Source: Strigamia acuminata
Taxonomy: Eukaryota; Arthropoda; Chilopoda; Geophilomorpha; Linotaeniidae
Length of the DNA stretch: 64,000 nt
Reading direction: 5' to 3'
Assembly: GCA_949358305.1 (NCBI GenBank)
Contig: OX442314.1
Span: forward strand, 9,417,060-9,481,059
This document shows positions 1 to 11,043 of this stretch, in pieces. Position numbers and translations under genes: made by a program. The notes under the pieces were generated by a model, which did no database searches, was not told where the DNA came from, and was given only the letters and a program-made list of their open reading frames with translations. Each line of letters starts with the position of its first letter. The stretch's first letter is position 1.

Positions 1-889
1 CAAACCTCGCAAAACCTCGTCCCCAAAAAACCCCGCCACAAAACTCCGCACAAACTTCCAACAGCCAAAACTTGATCAAAACAAATCACCCCCAACAAAT
101 CTCCCTCGCACGTGATCCACCCAACCAATCATTTATCCTCCCACTTAAACCCAAATTAAACAAAAACTCAATTCAATTAATTCCCCAACATTTCAACCTC
201 TATCTCTCCCACCCAAACAAATCCCGCACCAAACGCCCCCCCTACCGACTAATCCCCGCACAAAACCCCCATTTTTTCCTCCCCAAATTTACATAATTTA
301 TCACCCAACTCAAAGTGATAAAACCGAAAACAATCAATCAAATCAAACCGTCTTCGCTTCTCATCTTTAATTGCGACCGGCCCCGAATGATTAATTTATA
401 GATCCCTTCCTAAACCGAAACCGAAAAACCGTCAACAAACAAAACAATTTTTTCTCCGCTCGTTAAAACGAAGTCTCGTTACAAAGTTATTCAGTGATTG
501 ATAATTGCACGTGTGGCCGAAATCAATTAGTCGCTGCTAAAATGGCCGCCCGCCTGCCTGGCGTGCGCCCGCCTCGCCTCAACATGTCAGACAGAAGTTT
601 GAGGCGTAATGAGGCGATCTAAGTGAGTCGAGCATTTTGAGAAATGAGGACGGAGGACAAATGAGAAATGGGTGTTTTTGCTAATGGAAGATAGCGACGG
701 ACGTGGCTGCATGGCGGCTGCAAAATGTGAAATATCATTAATTAAGGGGTCTGTATTTGCATATGGATGCGGAGTAATAAAAAAAAAAGTGGTGGAGGGG
801 TATGGGGGGATTGTGGAGCCGTCATCGTCTCATTCTTGAGTGCATCTGCGTGGTGGAGGAATAATTAATTTTGTAAGGTTTTGGATTTT
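1..889. other. Non-coding, C/A-rich then mixed DNA
   Basis: The first ~470 bases are very rich in C and A and poor in G, like the right-hand flanks of the arrays further on, so an array may lie just outside the window. The rest is of mixed composition. I see no supported gene; the open frame at 72-296 is low-complexity Pro/Asn/Lys sequence produced by the C/A bias. Confidence 0.6.
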
Positions 890-1030
890 TTGGTTTTATG
901 GGAGGTTGGGTGTGGGGATGTGTTTGAATAAATTTGGGTTTGTGGGGAATCGGTTGTTTGGGTTGGAAAATTTTTTTTGGTTGGGTTTTGTTGGATAGTT
1001 GTTTGGTTTTGTTTTTGAAGAAAAGTTTTT

Positions 1031-1218
1031 TTTGGTTAAATTGTTGGAAAATTGTTTGTTTTTGGTTAAATTGTTAAAAAATTGTTTTTTTTTTCGGTTA
1101 AATTGTTGAAAAATTGTTTTTTTTTGGTTAAATTGTTGAAAAATTGTTTTTTTTTTTTTGTTAAATTATTGAAAAATTGTTGTTTTTTTGTTAAATTGTT
1201 GAAAAATTGTTTTTTTTT
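1031..1218. repeat. Minisatellite, ~30-40 bp unit, ~6 copies
   Basis: The core GGTTAAATTGTTGAAAAATTG recurs at about 1034, 1064, 1096, 1136, 1160 and 1190. Spacing varies because each unit ends in a T run of different length. A T/G-rich stretch (890-1030) precedes it and an A-rich, G-poor stretch follows. Confidence 0.8.
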
Positions 1219-1411
1219 TTTAAAAGAAATTGTTTGCTAACGTAGAAAAATTGCTTGTTTATATTGAAAACCAGGCCCACAAAAATCAAACTGGAAACCA
1301 GAGTGGTCAAAACCAAAGTAAAAAATAAAAAAATCAGAAAAACTGTTAATACCTGAAAGAACACAAAGACAGAAAAGAAAGAAAAAAGTGAAGAATTATA
1401 CAGTAGTGTAG

Positions 1412-1708
1412 TTGAAAAACACATATGAACTCTTCTCAATACCAGTGACAGTTAATGATTTAGAAATAAAAGCAATTCTGGACTCAGGAGGATATCGAAA
1501 CATCATCAGAGAGAAGAAACTCTTTTGGCTTAAACTGCGGCTTTATCGACAAGATTGCCCACATAAAATTGAGAGTAGATACCAAATTTCTTCAACTCTA
1601 AGACATACTTTTTACCCACATATAAACATCTCTAAAAACAAAATTCGTCTTACAATCGAAGGCGTCGTAGAATCAACGAAATACGGCAGGGGTTCCCAAA
1701 CTTTTTAG
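1412..1708 (+). pseudogene. Retropepsin-like fragment of an LTR element
   Basis: The frame contains SIPVTVNDLEIKAILDSGG (18 to 19 residues around the D-S-G at 1481-1489). This fits the N-terminal part of a retroviral-type aspartic protease: a beta strand, then hydrophobic-hydrophobic-D-S/T-G. There is no ATG at the frame start, no flap or second half of the protease follows, and no reverse transcriptase is nearby. The fragment runs into a hAT-like terminus at about 1687. Family membership rests on the short motif only; it may be a chance match. Confidence 0.4.
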
Positions 1709-2020
1709 CATCGCAACCCATTTTTAAGCAAGGTGATCTTCCGCGCCCCACTTCATCTATCGGTCATTAAATTTTTCAAAAATGAACTTCTAAAAAAAAA
1801 AAAAAAATTTATATAATTTTATATAATTTTGCATAAAATTTTATATAATTTTGCATAAAATTTTATATAATTTTGCATAAAATTTTATATAATTTTGCAT
1901 AAAATTTTACATAAGTTTGCAAAAAAAGCTCATCCTATTTAGACGTATGTGATGGGTGCGTCCCACAAAAAAACAACTCGCGTCCCACCAGTGAGGTGCA
2001 CTTCACTATCAGAGCATAGT
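1687..2020 (+). mobile_element. hAT-like element remnant (left end)
   Basis: CAGGGGTTCCCAAACTTTTT at 1687 is a typical hAT terminus. No matching inverted end is visible before 2100, so the element is truncated or its right end has diverged. An internal 22 bp array lies at 1815-1925. Confidence 0.4.
1815..1925. repeat. 22 bp tandem repeat, ~5 copies
   Basis: The unit ATATAATTTTGCATAAAATTTT has GCATAAAA at 1831, 1853, 1875 and 1897, exactly 22 bp apart. It lies inside the hAT-like remnant. Confidence 0.85.
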
Positions 2021-3640
2021 TAATTACTCCCAATTTTATATGTGAGCAATCTTGTCAAATGTCAAACAGAAACTAATTCAAAACAACAAGTTTTTACCCT
2101 TTTCTGAACACACATCACTTAAATAACAATTTCCCGCATTCTGCCAATCCAAAATCCCATTATTTTTAATCATAACTTCCAAAGGAATTTTTCAAAAAAA
2201 AATCTCATTACCCCTCACAAAACCCACATAAAAATCTAGAAACAAATCACAAACAAAGAACTGAAAAAACAAGAAAAAAAAACTAATCGTCAATTCCAAG
2301 CAGCACTTTTTTAAAATTCAAATTTTTTTCTAATTCGACTCGACACACTCATCAAATTAAATCGTTCAACACATAAAACCAAATTCCAACTTCATGAATA
2401 TTCATCATCACATCCCCTCTCTCCCCATCCATACCCCTTAACCCTTTCACTCCCAACCTCCAATTCACAATCCCCTAGCCCTACACAACACAAACCAACT
2501 TAGTTCTTACAAATCAATCAATGCATACACACATGTCCAGTACTTTCCCAACCATTAATCAAACCTAAACGCCGTATAAGCAACATTAGCCCAATGGCCG
2601 AAAGACGAATTGACTTATTCATCTGAAATGAATTCTCCTACAGGATTAAGTAAAATTGAAATCACTTCTTTGACTTATAAAAGTGGCTTATATCATGGAA
2701 CTTCAACCGTGGACATCTATCCACACGTTCAGTGTGTTTTGCCACCGATGGCGCCACATAATACAAAGCCGCACTGTATTCTGGGATGACCACAGGTAAC
2801 AAACATGCTTAGTTGGCATTGGCAAGCATGCGTGACACGTGATCGCTGTCATGTCACTGGCAAATGATACAAAGAACGAATCATATGCTATTATAATAAA
2901 TATTCACAAGACGTTACAGAAAGAACAAATCCTTTATCAGGTAAACTTAAGACAGGAAAATGGCACTAATTTAGTGTTTATTCTTAACAAGTTCACTTCT
3001 TTAATTCATTTAAGATAATTCGTGTTTTGAGGATTGAATGCAGCTAACAACACTTGTGTCACGACTTTAAGACGCCCCTCCGTCATTCCACTCGACATAA
3101 CACGACCGTGTTTCGCTTTTTTGAATGTGCCTTGTGCATCCAACATTCCAACCCAAATAAAAAGACTCAGTTAACAGTACCCTAACCACATGCAAGACAT
3201 CCATTTATCCAACCATCCATCTCCTCACCCTTATATAAAAAAAACCCTCTAAACGAATCTTGACTTCCCTCATAACAAATTCCTTAACCTCTACCCCTTG
3301 AACTCCTCATCATCACCATCTTATTCAACTCTTTACGCCCACCTGATGCGAACGAGGGGGTCATGTTAAACATGCATCATCATTTCCCCATCCCCTCGGA
3401 CAACCACTGTCGATCAATAACCCCCACACCCCCCCCCTAAGCATCACTCAACATCAAATTTCATCATTTTTTGTTGTCCCTTTTTGCGGTCACAAAAGAC
3501 TCGACAAGCGTTTAATTCAATCAAAAAACACCGCCATTCTCCGTCAGGGCGGCCATTTTCCAACTCAAAACACGCTGTTTGCTCTGAATTGTGCGTTTCA
3601 GGACGAACGATCTCAACATCGCCCTAATTACAGATAGAAC
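2021..3640. other. Intergenic, no gene seen
   Basis: 2030-2560 and 3180-3520 are C/A-rich. At 2642-2680 a segment (AGGATTAAGTAAAATTGAAA and beyond) recurs imperfectly at 5942-5985, so part of this stretch is dispersed repeat. Nothing else can be supported. Confidence 0.5.
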
Positions 3641-3644
3641 AAAT

Positions 3645-3960
3645 CCCAATTGTGATGTTTCGGTACTTCTCTCTGTGGGTTAATGAAAACCAAGTCAAAA
3701 TAATTTGAAGTCTCTTGGGCACGAAATGTTTTCGGAACCTTTTACTAGCTAGGCAAAACAGCAACCGTACACGCATAACGTTTTGATTAAAAAGGTAAAC
3801 TAATACAACAAAAGAACAATACTATGACACGTACAATACTCACACACCACACATGACATAACATACGTTAACTAAAAATCAGCACTCTTCAAATGACATA
3901 AATTCAACACTAAGATACTGTGACTAACAAATATTATATAAAATATTATAAATGATAAAA
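3645..3960 (+). repeat. Dispersed repeat family A, copy 1
   Basis: From the CTGTGGGTTAATGAAAACCA region onward this matches 13915-14150, including the later stretch AACAAATATTATATAAAATATTATAA. A shorter part recurs at 41560-41610. All copies share orientation. No terminal repeats or coding are visible; the class is unknown. Confidence 0.6.
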
Positions 3961-3985
3961 TGCAAATCTCATTTATTTGGTGCAC

Positions 3986-4205
3986 GACGTTGCCAGCGTC
4001 TAAGGCTGCCAGCGTCTATATTTTTAGCATTTGTTCAATTTTTTTTTTTTTTTGCCAGCTTATTGCTTGTTTAGCGTTTTAAATAAATGAATAAATAAAT
4101 TAATATTCAGTTTTTTGCCAGCCTTGTTCTTGCCAGCGTCTACACTGCCAGCGTTTATAGTGCCAGCGTCTCACTTTGCCAGCGTTTTGACCGCCAGCGT
4201 TCGTT
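3986..4205 (-). repeat. Nine TGCCAGCGTC-type motifs (3' side of exon)
   Basis: The core TGCCAGC(GT) occurs about nine times here (near 3990, 4004, 4056, 4116, 4130, 4145, 4161, 4176 and 4191), irregularly spaced. In transcript sense (minus strand) it reads GACGCTGGCA. It lies in the presumed 3' UTR of the adjacent exon, inverse to the motifs upstream of that exon. Confidence 0.75.
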
Positions 4206-4257
4206 TTTGCGTAACGTACGCGTCGCATACACGCTAACGTAACACGTCGCGAAAACG

Positions 4258-4842
4258 TTACCAGTCCGACTGGATCGAGGAGATGGACTCCTCCAGACTG
4301 TTCTGTCCACTGTTCTTCTGCTGGATGAAGAGACGCACGAGTGAGAACGACTGGCTGCTCTGCGACGACCTGGAATGTGACGAGACGCTCGACTGCTGCA
4401 CGTCGTACACGGGCACGCACTGCTCGGAGTCGGACGACACGTTCAGCTGGCTCATGCCGATCTCCGACGCGCTCAGCGACTGGCGCAACAAGTTGGGCAG
4501 ACTGCGACTCTTCGTCCCCGCCACGTTGGGCGGCGCGCGCTCGACGCCGCCGCCCCCGCCCTTCCTCAGCTTGCTCCACGTGGTGAGCGCGTAGTCGGAC
4601 TGCACCATCGAGCGGTCGAGGCCCTTGTGCAGCCCGTAGTGCACGGAGGCGGCGTCGCCCGCGTCGCACCCGCTCACGCTCGCGCCGTCGTGGTAGTCCG
4701 AGTCCTCGGACGACATGTTTTCGGGCGACATGGCGAAGATGGAGGTGGGGCATTTGTCCCTGCGCACGGCGCCCAGCTCAAGCAGCCATTGGCAGTCGTT
4801 GGCGGTGAGGTCCTGCGAGGAGAGCATCAGGTCGTTGCGACG
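4258..4842 (-). CDS. Terminal coding exon of an unrecognised gene, Ser-rich C-terminus
   Basis: A 585 nt open exon on the minus strand starts after a good acceptor (TTCTTAATTTCAG, exon base 4842, phase 0) and ends at TAA (4258-4260), giving the last ~194 residues of a larger protein whose earlier exons lie to the right or outside the window. It is far more GC-rich than its surroundings, with GC-rich third positions. The residues begin RRNDLMLSSQDL, pass a short LQWLLELG-like helix (CQWLLELGAV), an acidic SSEDSDYHDG patch, a Gly run, then KSRSLPNLLRQSLSASEIG, a long Ser-rich tract, and SLVRLFIQQKNS before the final SDW. This is typical of a mostly disordered, phosphorylatable tail with short conserved docking-type motifs. 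I do not recognise the family. A minus-strand AATAAA near 3973-3978 could end the transcript. The antisense frames over the same stretch are shadows. Confidence 0.75.
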   Translation of the reverse strand, partial: RRNDLMLSSQDLTANDCQWLLELGAVRRDKCPTSIFAMSPENMSSEDSDYHDGASVSGCDAGDAASVHYGLHKGLDRSMVQSDYALTTWSKLRKGGGGGVERAPPNVAGTKSRSLPNLLRQSLSASEIGMSQLNVSSDSEQCVPVYDVQQSSVSSHSRSSQSSQSFSLVRLFIQQKNSGQNSLEESISSIQSDW

Positions 4843-4854
4843 CTGAAATTAAGA

Positions 4855-5085
4855 ACGCTGGCAAAATCCAATAAAAGTATTATTATTATTATTATTATTT
4901 TTTTATTACTTATTATTTTTTTTATTATTTAATTTATTATACGCTAAGACCTACTGACGCTGGCAACAATAGACGCTGGCACCATCAGAAGCTGGCAAAA
5001 CATTATTGAAAATAATAATAGAAATAATAATAAACTCACGCTAAAAAACGAGAAGCTGGCGAATTTCGACGCTGGCAAAACCACG
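4855..5085 (+). repeat. Six GACGCTGGCA-type motifs (intron side of exon)
   Basis: ACGCTGGCA or AAGCTGGC(A/G) occurs at about 4855, 4958, 4973, 4990, 5051 and 5070, mixed with an ATT microsatellite (4877-4935). All are inverse to the motifs at 3986-4205. The nearest copy sits about 12 bp from the splice acceptor of the minus-strand exon. Confidence 0.75.
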
Positions 5086-5089
5086 ACCC

Positions 5090-6119
5090 ATTTATTTTAC
5101 AAAAATAAATTTACTTTACGTGGTTAATACGAACTACAGTTATGTAATGAGCGTTTTAGCTCCGTTTCGTGGTAAAACCTGGCGGAAAGTTTTTTTTATG
5201 ATACCACTCACTTGAGATGTCGATGTTCATCGATTCAAAACGAGGCCATTAAGCCCGACCGGGATCCTTTTGTTTGCTCCTCATCTCGTCGACGGACGGA
5301 CGCGGGACGCGGAGTTTGTTAATAAAAAGACAGACACAAATGATAGATGAAAATGGAGGTTGTTGAATCAACAAAAGTCTCAAAGGAGAACCGCCATTGC
5401 GCTCCGCTGCTTGTGTACACTGGAATTTCAATTAGCGTTCGCGATTTATGGACACAGCTCTCGTTTCCCTTTTCTCTCTCCCTCTGTTGACTGATGCTGC
5501 AAAGTCGGGCGTTGCGCTTGTTCCGAGGACTTGCTCAAAGTCATTTCGATGGTGAAGCATTATTTACATGTCAGAAAGGGAAAAAAATATTAAAAGATTT
5601 TTGTCAGGAGAAAAATTGTATCTCGGTGATTAGCCAGGCGTTTCGTGTCGTTCGGCAGCTTATTTCGAGTCGTCGTCTTGCGGCGAGATCGTAAACAATG
5701 TGGTAATGTAAATAAGATGTGGGCAAATCAATTGGGACTTGTTTTTTTATTTGCAGAGATGGGCTTTGTTTAAATGTTGGTTTTTTGCTTGGAGAGCTTG
5801 GAGGTAAGAAAAAAAGTTTCCATTTTTTTAATAATTTCTTTTTAAAAGTTTGTTTAGTCAGCCATTTTTTTTTTTTTTACCGAAAAGGGTAAATCTGGAT
5901 TTTGGCTTTTTACCCGATATGACGCGTTTTACATCAAAATAAGGATTAAGATTAAGTGAAATTGAAATTATTTCTTCGACTTACGGTATCTCTTCTGCAC
6001 CTGCTATTGGCTATCATCGTTACCAGATATTCACGGTTGCGAAGGAATTCCTATAACAGTTCAAGCTTCACGCTAAGTACACATAAGACTTTCAGACTCT
6101 GAATATTCAGAGTTTGAAT
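5090..6119. other. Intergenic or intronic, no gene seen
   Basis: Mixed composition with T runs near 5865. 5940-5990 resembles 2640-2680 (dispersed repeat). The open frames at 5249-5431 and 5494-5694 lack splice context or recognisable motifs. Confidence 0.45.
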
Positions 6120-6126
6120 TTTCAGA

Positions 6127-6426
6127 TTGTCACGCCGCAAACGAAATGATTCCACCTGTGCGTTTGGCTGTCTTTCCACGGTTGATCCCTCTCCGGCAGA
6201 TCCAAATGCTTTTCCTCTACCTAGTCCTACGGCTTCAGAAGATGAAGCATTAGGGGATTGCTATTCTGCCACACCACGGTACGTGCACTCCTTATTTGCC
6301 CAGGTTTCTCGCACCTATAAGGAAGCTATTGCAAGTCCCGACCGTGTCAATTGGCAGAAATTGGTACACACAATCCGTGCACGTGTTTTAATTACAAATG
6401 GCGACCACTTTTACAAAATATTGTAG
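6127..6426 (+). pseudogene. Copia reverse-transcriptase start, fragment
   Basis: The phrase TYKEAIASPDRVNWQK is the well-known segment just before the reverse transcriptase of Ty1/copia polyproteins (P-x-TYKEAL-x-SP...W..AM). A Pro/Ser/Asp linker precedes it. Homology stops at about 6360, after which the frame reads unrelated sequence to a stop. There is no ATG at the start. It is a scrap of a dead element, not a gene. Confidence 0.6.
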
Positions 6427-6559
6427 TTTGATTGTACAAAATAAATGAATTACAGTATTTTTAAATTAATAATTAATAATAAATTATAAAGTAAATTAAT
6501 TAAACATTTTTAGTCTTATCTGTCTTTGTATTCAGTAATTTCAGTATCCACCTCCGTCT

Positions 6560-6618
6560 TATGTGTTTGACATCTGTACTTAGCTTCAGGCCCCAAAAAA
6601 TGTACATCCGCCCCTGGG
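6560..6618 (-). mobile_element. hAT-like right end
   Basis: The stretch ending GTACATCCGCCCCTG, read on the minus strand as CAGGGGCGGATGTAC, resembles a hAT terminus. No partner end was located. Low confidence. Confidence 0.25.
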
Positions 6619-6625
6619 GTTTTCT

Positions 6626-6814
6626 GTGCAAATGCAATGTTGGGTCCTTAAGAAAGCAGATTATGGTTTGCATGACCTAAATCCCCCAAACAAGTATTCC
6701 ACTTACCGGCCCATGACCATGCTGTATCACAAGTGTGAACCTAGCTTTAAGCATTACGCGTTTAGGGACAATTTTCAGGTCGATTGGTTAAAGCGTCATT
6801 TAGTTTGTTGTTAG
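6626..6814 (+). pseudogene. Possible second Copia RT scrap
   Basis: CWVLKKADYGLHDLNP resembles the Copia RT motif (V-x-x-LKKALYGLKQAPR). Only this short match is seen, about 250 bp from the other Copia scrap and in the same orientation, so both may come from one decayed element. Confidence 0.3.
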
Positions 6815-7033
6815 TTCGCTACTAATTTTATAAAGGTCGCAATACGTAAACAAGAAGGAAATAAATAAGTTTGAACCATCTGCGAGTGGTTTTAAGCACT
6901 ACTGGTAAAAGCCAAAAGCTGTTGACCGAAGCACTCTTTACTAATGCAGCAAAGCCAGCTTAAAAGTTACGCTGGAGCTTTAAAGGGGCAGAAAATTTCA
7001 ACTCAGAATAATTAATTAAATAAGTAACCGAAC

Positions 7034-7444
7034 TATACTCTAACTCACTATAAGTTGGGCCTTTCTCCCATTGGGCGAGCCATTTCACTTGTGTAGTGAT
7101 ACAAAAAAAAGACCAAACTACCAAAATTGCACTTGATGTACAGACATTGTAATCGAAAAAAATAATTCAAAAATTGTTTGTTTTCCTGACAAAGCAAGCA
7201 ATAAACTAAACATACATATACGAATACGATGAATTAAAAACAGCTTAAAACTTAATTTTATGAATGAAAAAAACATTTCATTATAAAATACAAATAAATT
7301 TAAATCATTACAAAAATAAAAAAAATTATAAAAATACAAAACTACTTATCCCGGTGGCAGTACACAGTCTACAGTCATGCGTAATGAGGCTCGCCCAATG
7401 GGAGAAAGGCGCAACTTATAGTACTTATAGTGAGTTAGAGTATA
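7034..7444. mobile_element. Inverted-repeat element with ~60 bp arms
   Basis: The left arm begins TATACTCTAACTCACTATAAG and continues through CTTTCTCCCATTGGGCGAGC. The right arm carries the reverse complement (GCTCGCCCAATGGGAGAAAG ... GTGAGTTAGAGTATA), with ~10 extra bases duplicated in the right arm. The ~270 bp between is AT-rich and non-coding. It is a MITE or fold-back element; the superfamily is unknown and no clear target duplication is visible. Confidence 0.65.
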
Positions 7445-8085
7445 CAACACATTCAATTCTAAAATAGCTTTCAAAAACCGTTTTTCGTCGTTTTCCGAAA
7501 AATAAAACTTTTATTTGTCACCACACAATTCATCAGGAAATCCACCTAATCGCATTGCATCAACAATCCGATTGTAATTACACTTAAAAGCGTGGCAATT
7601 TTTCAAAATTCAATCGCACCCGAGCAAATCTTATCACATAATGAGCGGCCATTCATTTTTTAGACTTTAGTGGATTTGCAGGTCTTTAAGAAACAAATAG
7701 TCTCCAGGATTAGTAACTCTGACATGCATTTGCAAAAGAACGAACGCCTTGATAAAGTGAGAAAGCGAGCTCGTCGGGTCGAAATAATTTCGATGCCAAC
7801 AGTGCGCGTAGGGGGTCTTTGGAGAGGAAAAAAAAGTGGAGGGAGGGGACGGAATTGAAAGGCCAAAAGGAATCCCTCTCAAATCTCGGCTCCACTTATT
7901 CATCATCAGGAACGTCCTTAGTCCATTTTTCAATGTACTAATGAGAAACTCCCACAACTAAGTTTCACTCGCTTATTGATTGGTCACACAAATCCTCTGT
8001 TCGAGGGCCGGAAGTGGGGAAAAAGTGTCAATGTTCGGTTTGAGTAGTTTCAGTAGTTTTTTTTTCTCTCGATATTTTTCTCGTT
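7445..8085. other. Intergenic, no gene seen
   Basis: Mixed composition. Short overlapping frames on both strands at 7660-7957 have no domain or splice support. Confidence 0.45.
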
Positions 8086-8089
8086 TTTT

Positions 8090-9075
8090 CGGTGGAATTT
8101 TTTGCGCTTTTTTTCGAGGTTTCTAAAAGTATTTTTTCGATGGTTTTCATCATTATTTTGATGTTTTTAATAAATTTTCGATGTTTTTCATCATTTTTTC
8201 GATGTTTTAATCATTATTTCGATGTTTCTCATCATTTTTTGATGTTTTTCATCATTTTTTCGATGTTTTTCATTATTTTTTCGATGTTTTTCATCATTTT
8301 TTCGATGTTTCTCATCATTTTTTTGATGTTTTTCATCAGTATTTCGATGTTTTTAATAAATTTTTGATGTTTTTCACTTTTTTTTCGATATTTTCCACAA
8401 TTTTTTCAATAAATTTTTTATGTTTTTCACAATTTTTTAGATATTTTCCACAATTTTTTCAATGTTTTCATCCATTTTGATGTTTTCTACCTTTTTTTCG
8501 ATATTTTCCACAATTTTTTCAATGTTTTCATCCATTTTGATGTTTTCAACCTTTTTTTCGATATTTTCCACAATTTTTTCAATGTTTTCATCCATTTTGA
8601 TGTTTTCTACCTTTTTTAAATCAATTTTCTAAGTTTTCCTCATTTTCATAATTTTTTTTGATATTTTCCTATGTTTTCCTTATTTTATCGAGGTTTTTTC
8701 TTCTTTTTTCATCATTACTTCGATGTTTTTCATCATTTTTGATGTTTTCACAATTTTTTCGATATTTTTCACAATTTTCTCGATGTTTTTCATCCTTTTT
8801 GATGTTTTTCCTCATTTTTCGATATTTTCCTCTTTTCTTCAACAGTTTCCTTCGACCCGAAATCAATTTGATTTTTTCCTATTTTTATTCGATTTTATTT
8901 CCGATTATTTCCAACATTTTTCCGATGTATTCAACAATTTTTCCATTTTCCTCCAAATTTTTTTCTTTCGCTATTTCTTCAAATTTCTCCAACATTTTTT
9001 TTTCATTTTCCACCAAATTTTTTTCCCTTCGATATTTCTTCAAATTTTTCCTCTATTTTTCAATATCTTCCCTTT
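8090..9075. repeat. Degenerate ~21 bp array (GATGTTTTTCATCATTTTTTC)
   Basis: Units of about 21 bp with a GATGTTTTTCATCATTTTTTC consensus run from 8125 to about 8380. They continue in degenerate form with CAATGTTTTCATCCATTTTGATG-type variants (including an exact ~60 bp block seen at 8460-8520, 8520-8580 and 8580-8610) to about 9070. The Phe/Ser-rich frames across it are artefacts. Confidence 0.75.
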
Positions 9076-9740
9076 TTTTCCTGGCTTCAAAGGGTTGAAA
9101 TGGCGTCACGTTGGTAGGGCCGTGACGTTCAGCCCGGGCTCCGCGTGATGGGAAAATCAAAAACAAATCGAGAGTGAATTTGAATTGCAAACGAGGATCG
9201 GTTGACAGGGTGAAACATTTGCACGGATCCGCACATTACATCCACCGAACAGAAGAGAAAGCGGCAGAAAAAGTGAAATTGATCGAAATTAGCCCGCAAA
9301 CCTAACCCTAATCCCGCATTGTGTGCAATACAATGTACACCGAGGGAAATGAAGGGAGGAAGACCAAAGAGAGAGAGATAGCAGAGTGAAAAGAAATTTA
9401 CATGTGTATATTTGCACAATAAATGGGTCAAAAACCAAACCAGAAACCGCTGCAGTTTGTATTGTGTGGTGGCGCCACTTAATGGTTACATTTTCCTTCA
9501 AGTTGTTAGGAATAGATACAATTGTAGCAATATTGTACAACAATAATCACTCATAATTTAATGCTTGGGCCTAAAAATGCATGTACAATACGTTAATTAA
9601 TGGCTAACTAAAATGTGCATTGTATACAGTCAATTTCTAGAATAAGTATATGCTTTTTCAAAAAACCAAGCAAAGATGGGATGACGAATTCAATAGTTTA
9701 GTCAAATTTTATGTCGGGCATGCAACAATGCACTTTTCAT
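9076..9740. other. Intergenic, no gene seen
   Basis: Balanced composition and slightly GC-richer at 9090-9260. Open frames on the minus strand (9129-9543) show no recognisable domain. Confidence 0.4.
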
Positions 9741-9743
9741 TCG

Positions 9744-10226
9744 CTAAAATATCCAATTTAGTGCCTAAAATATCCAATTTAATGCCTAAAATATCCAATT
9801 TAGTGCCTAAAATATCCAATTTAGTGCCTAAAATATCCAATTTAGTGCGTGAAATATCCAATTTAATGCCTGAAATATCCATTTTTGTGCCTAAAATATC
9901 CATTTTTGTGCCTAAAATATCCATTTTTGTGCCTAAAATATCCATTTTTGTGCCTAAAATATCCATTTTTGTGCCTAAAATATCCATTTTTGTGCCTAAA
10001 ATATCCATTTTTGTGCCTAAAATATCCATTTTTGTGCCTAAAATATCCATTTTTGTGCCTAAAATATCCATTTTTGTGCCTAAAATATCCATTTTTGTGC
10101 CTAAAATATCCATTTTTGTGCCTAAAATATCCATTTTTGTGCCTAAAATATCCATTTTTGTGCCTAAAATATCCATTTTTGTGCCTAAAATATCCATTTT
10201 TGTGCCTAAAATATCCATTTTTGTGA
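9744..10226. repeat. 21 bp array, ~23 copies, two subtypes
   Basis: The unit is CCTAAAATATCCATTTTTGTG (21 bp). The first seven copies carry CCAATTTAGTG or CCAATTTAATG; the remaining ~16 are the ATTTTTGTG subtype and nearly identical, so the right part was amplified more recently. Because 21 is a multiple of 3 and the unit has no stop in several frames, long repetitive open frames appear on both strands (for example PKISIFV repeated). They are not evidence of a protein. C/A-rich DNA follows (10230-10450). Confidence 0.95.
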
Positions 10227-10229
10227 ATA

Positions 10230-11040
10230 TTTTCTAAAAACTTCAAACAAATTACCATCTAAAAAAATCTATTTCTTCCAAACCAAACTACCGGTGTACA
10301 ACTCAATTTGACCATTCCCACAGCACCCAACTCACTACACATCACTAAACCAAACGGAAACACTACACTTCCAGTACTCAAACTAGCCCATGAATACCAA
10401 ACTCACTTGACGACCCACAAAAACAGCCCTACAAATCCCGACAGAAAAAAAAAATCACCGCCATTCGTCCGTAATCGCTCACTAATTCGTTCCTCTTACG
10501 ACGCCATCACGCGCCACTTCTTATAACTAAATAGCAGATGAGCCGGGCACAAATACCACTTGCTTTTCTTCCATCAAACTGCGAGCCAAAGTCTTGCCAT
10601 AACATCTGTTTGATGGCGCCCATTGCACGTGCAAGGACGCAACAAATTCCCCAATATCCACTCCAATAAAACGCTCGGACGCACGGATTAAACGCTCGCC
10701 AAACGCGCGCACAAAACGTCGAGTCGACAACGTCCAAGTGCAACATTAATCCTTTGATTACCCGAGTTTGAATATAAAAAGGGAGGAAAGAACAAAAGTG
10801 GAATTAAGATTTACTTTGAAACGCGCCTCCTTAAATTTCGAGTAGTCAATAAAGGAACGCTCGGAAATGACACTAAAAACAAATATACAACTTTCGGGAG
10901 CCTCGATTTGGATGATCAGTGATCACGAATGTCGATTGTGGCGTCATTTCGTTGTAACGAGGTTGTCGGGTCGAATTTAGAATTTTGGAGTAAAATTAAA
11001 TTTTTTTCAGGTGAAAACTTTTCTAAATTTGAACACACCT
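10230..11040. other. C/A-rich then mixed, no gene seen
   Basis: 10230-10460 is strongly C/A-rich. 10500-10750 is GC-richer with overlapping frames on the minus strand but no domain. Confidence 0.45.
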
Positions 11041-11043
11041 ATA

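Noticed and set aside
4100-4753. 217-residue Arg-rich frame on the minus strand
   Set aside because: Out-of-frame shadow of the real exon; its C-terminal RWQ repeats are the ACGCTGGCA motifs read as codons.
9744-10226. CRISPR-like array
   Set aside because: Repeats are directly adjacent with no spacers and the organism is eukaryotic.
9650-10258. Long repetitive open frames on both strands (PKISIFV-type and ILGTKMD-type proteins)
   Set aside because: They are fully explained by a 21 bp tandem unit without stops in several frames; no start context, no non-repeat domain, open on both strands.
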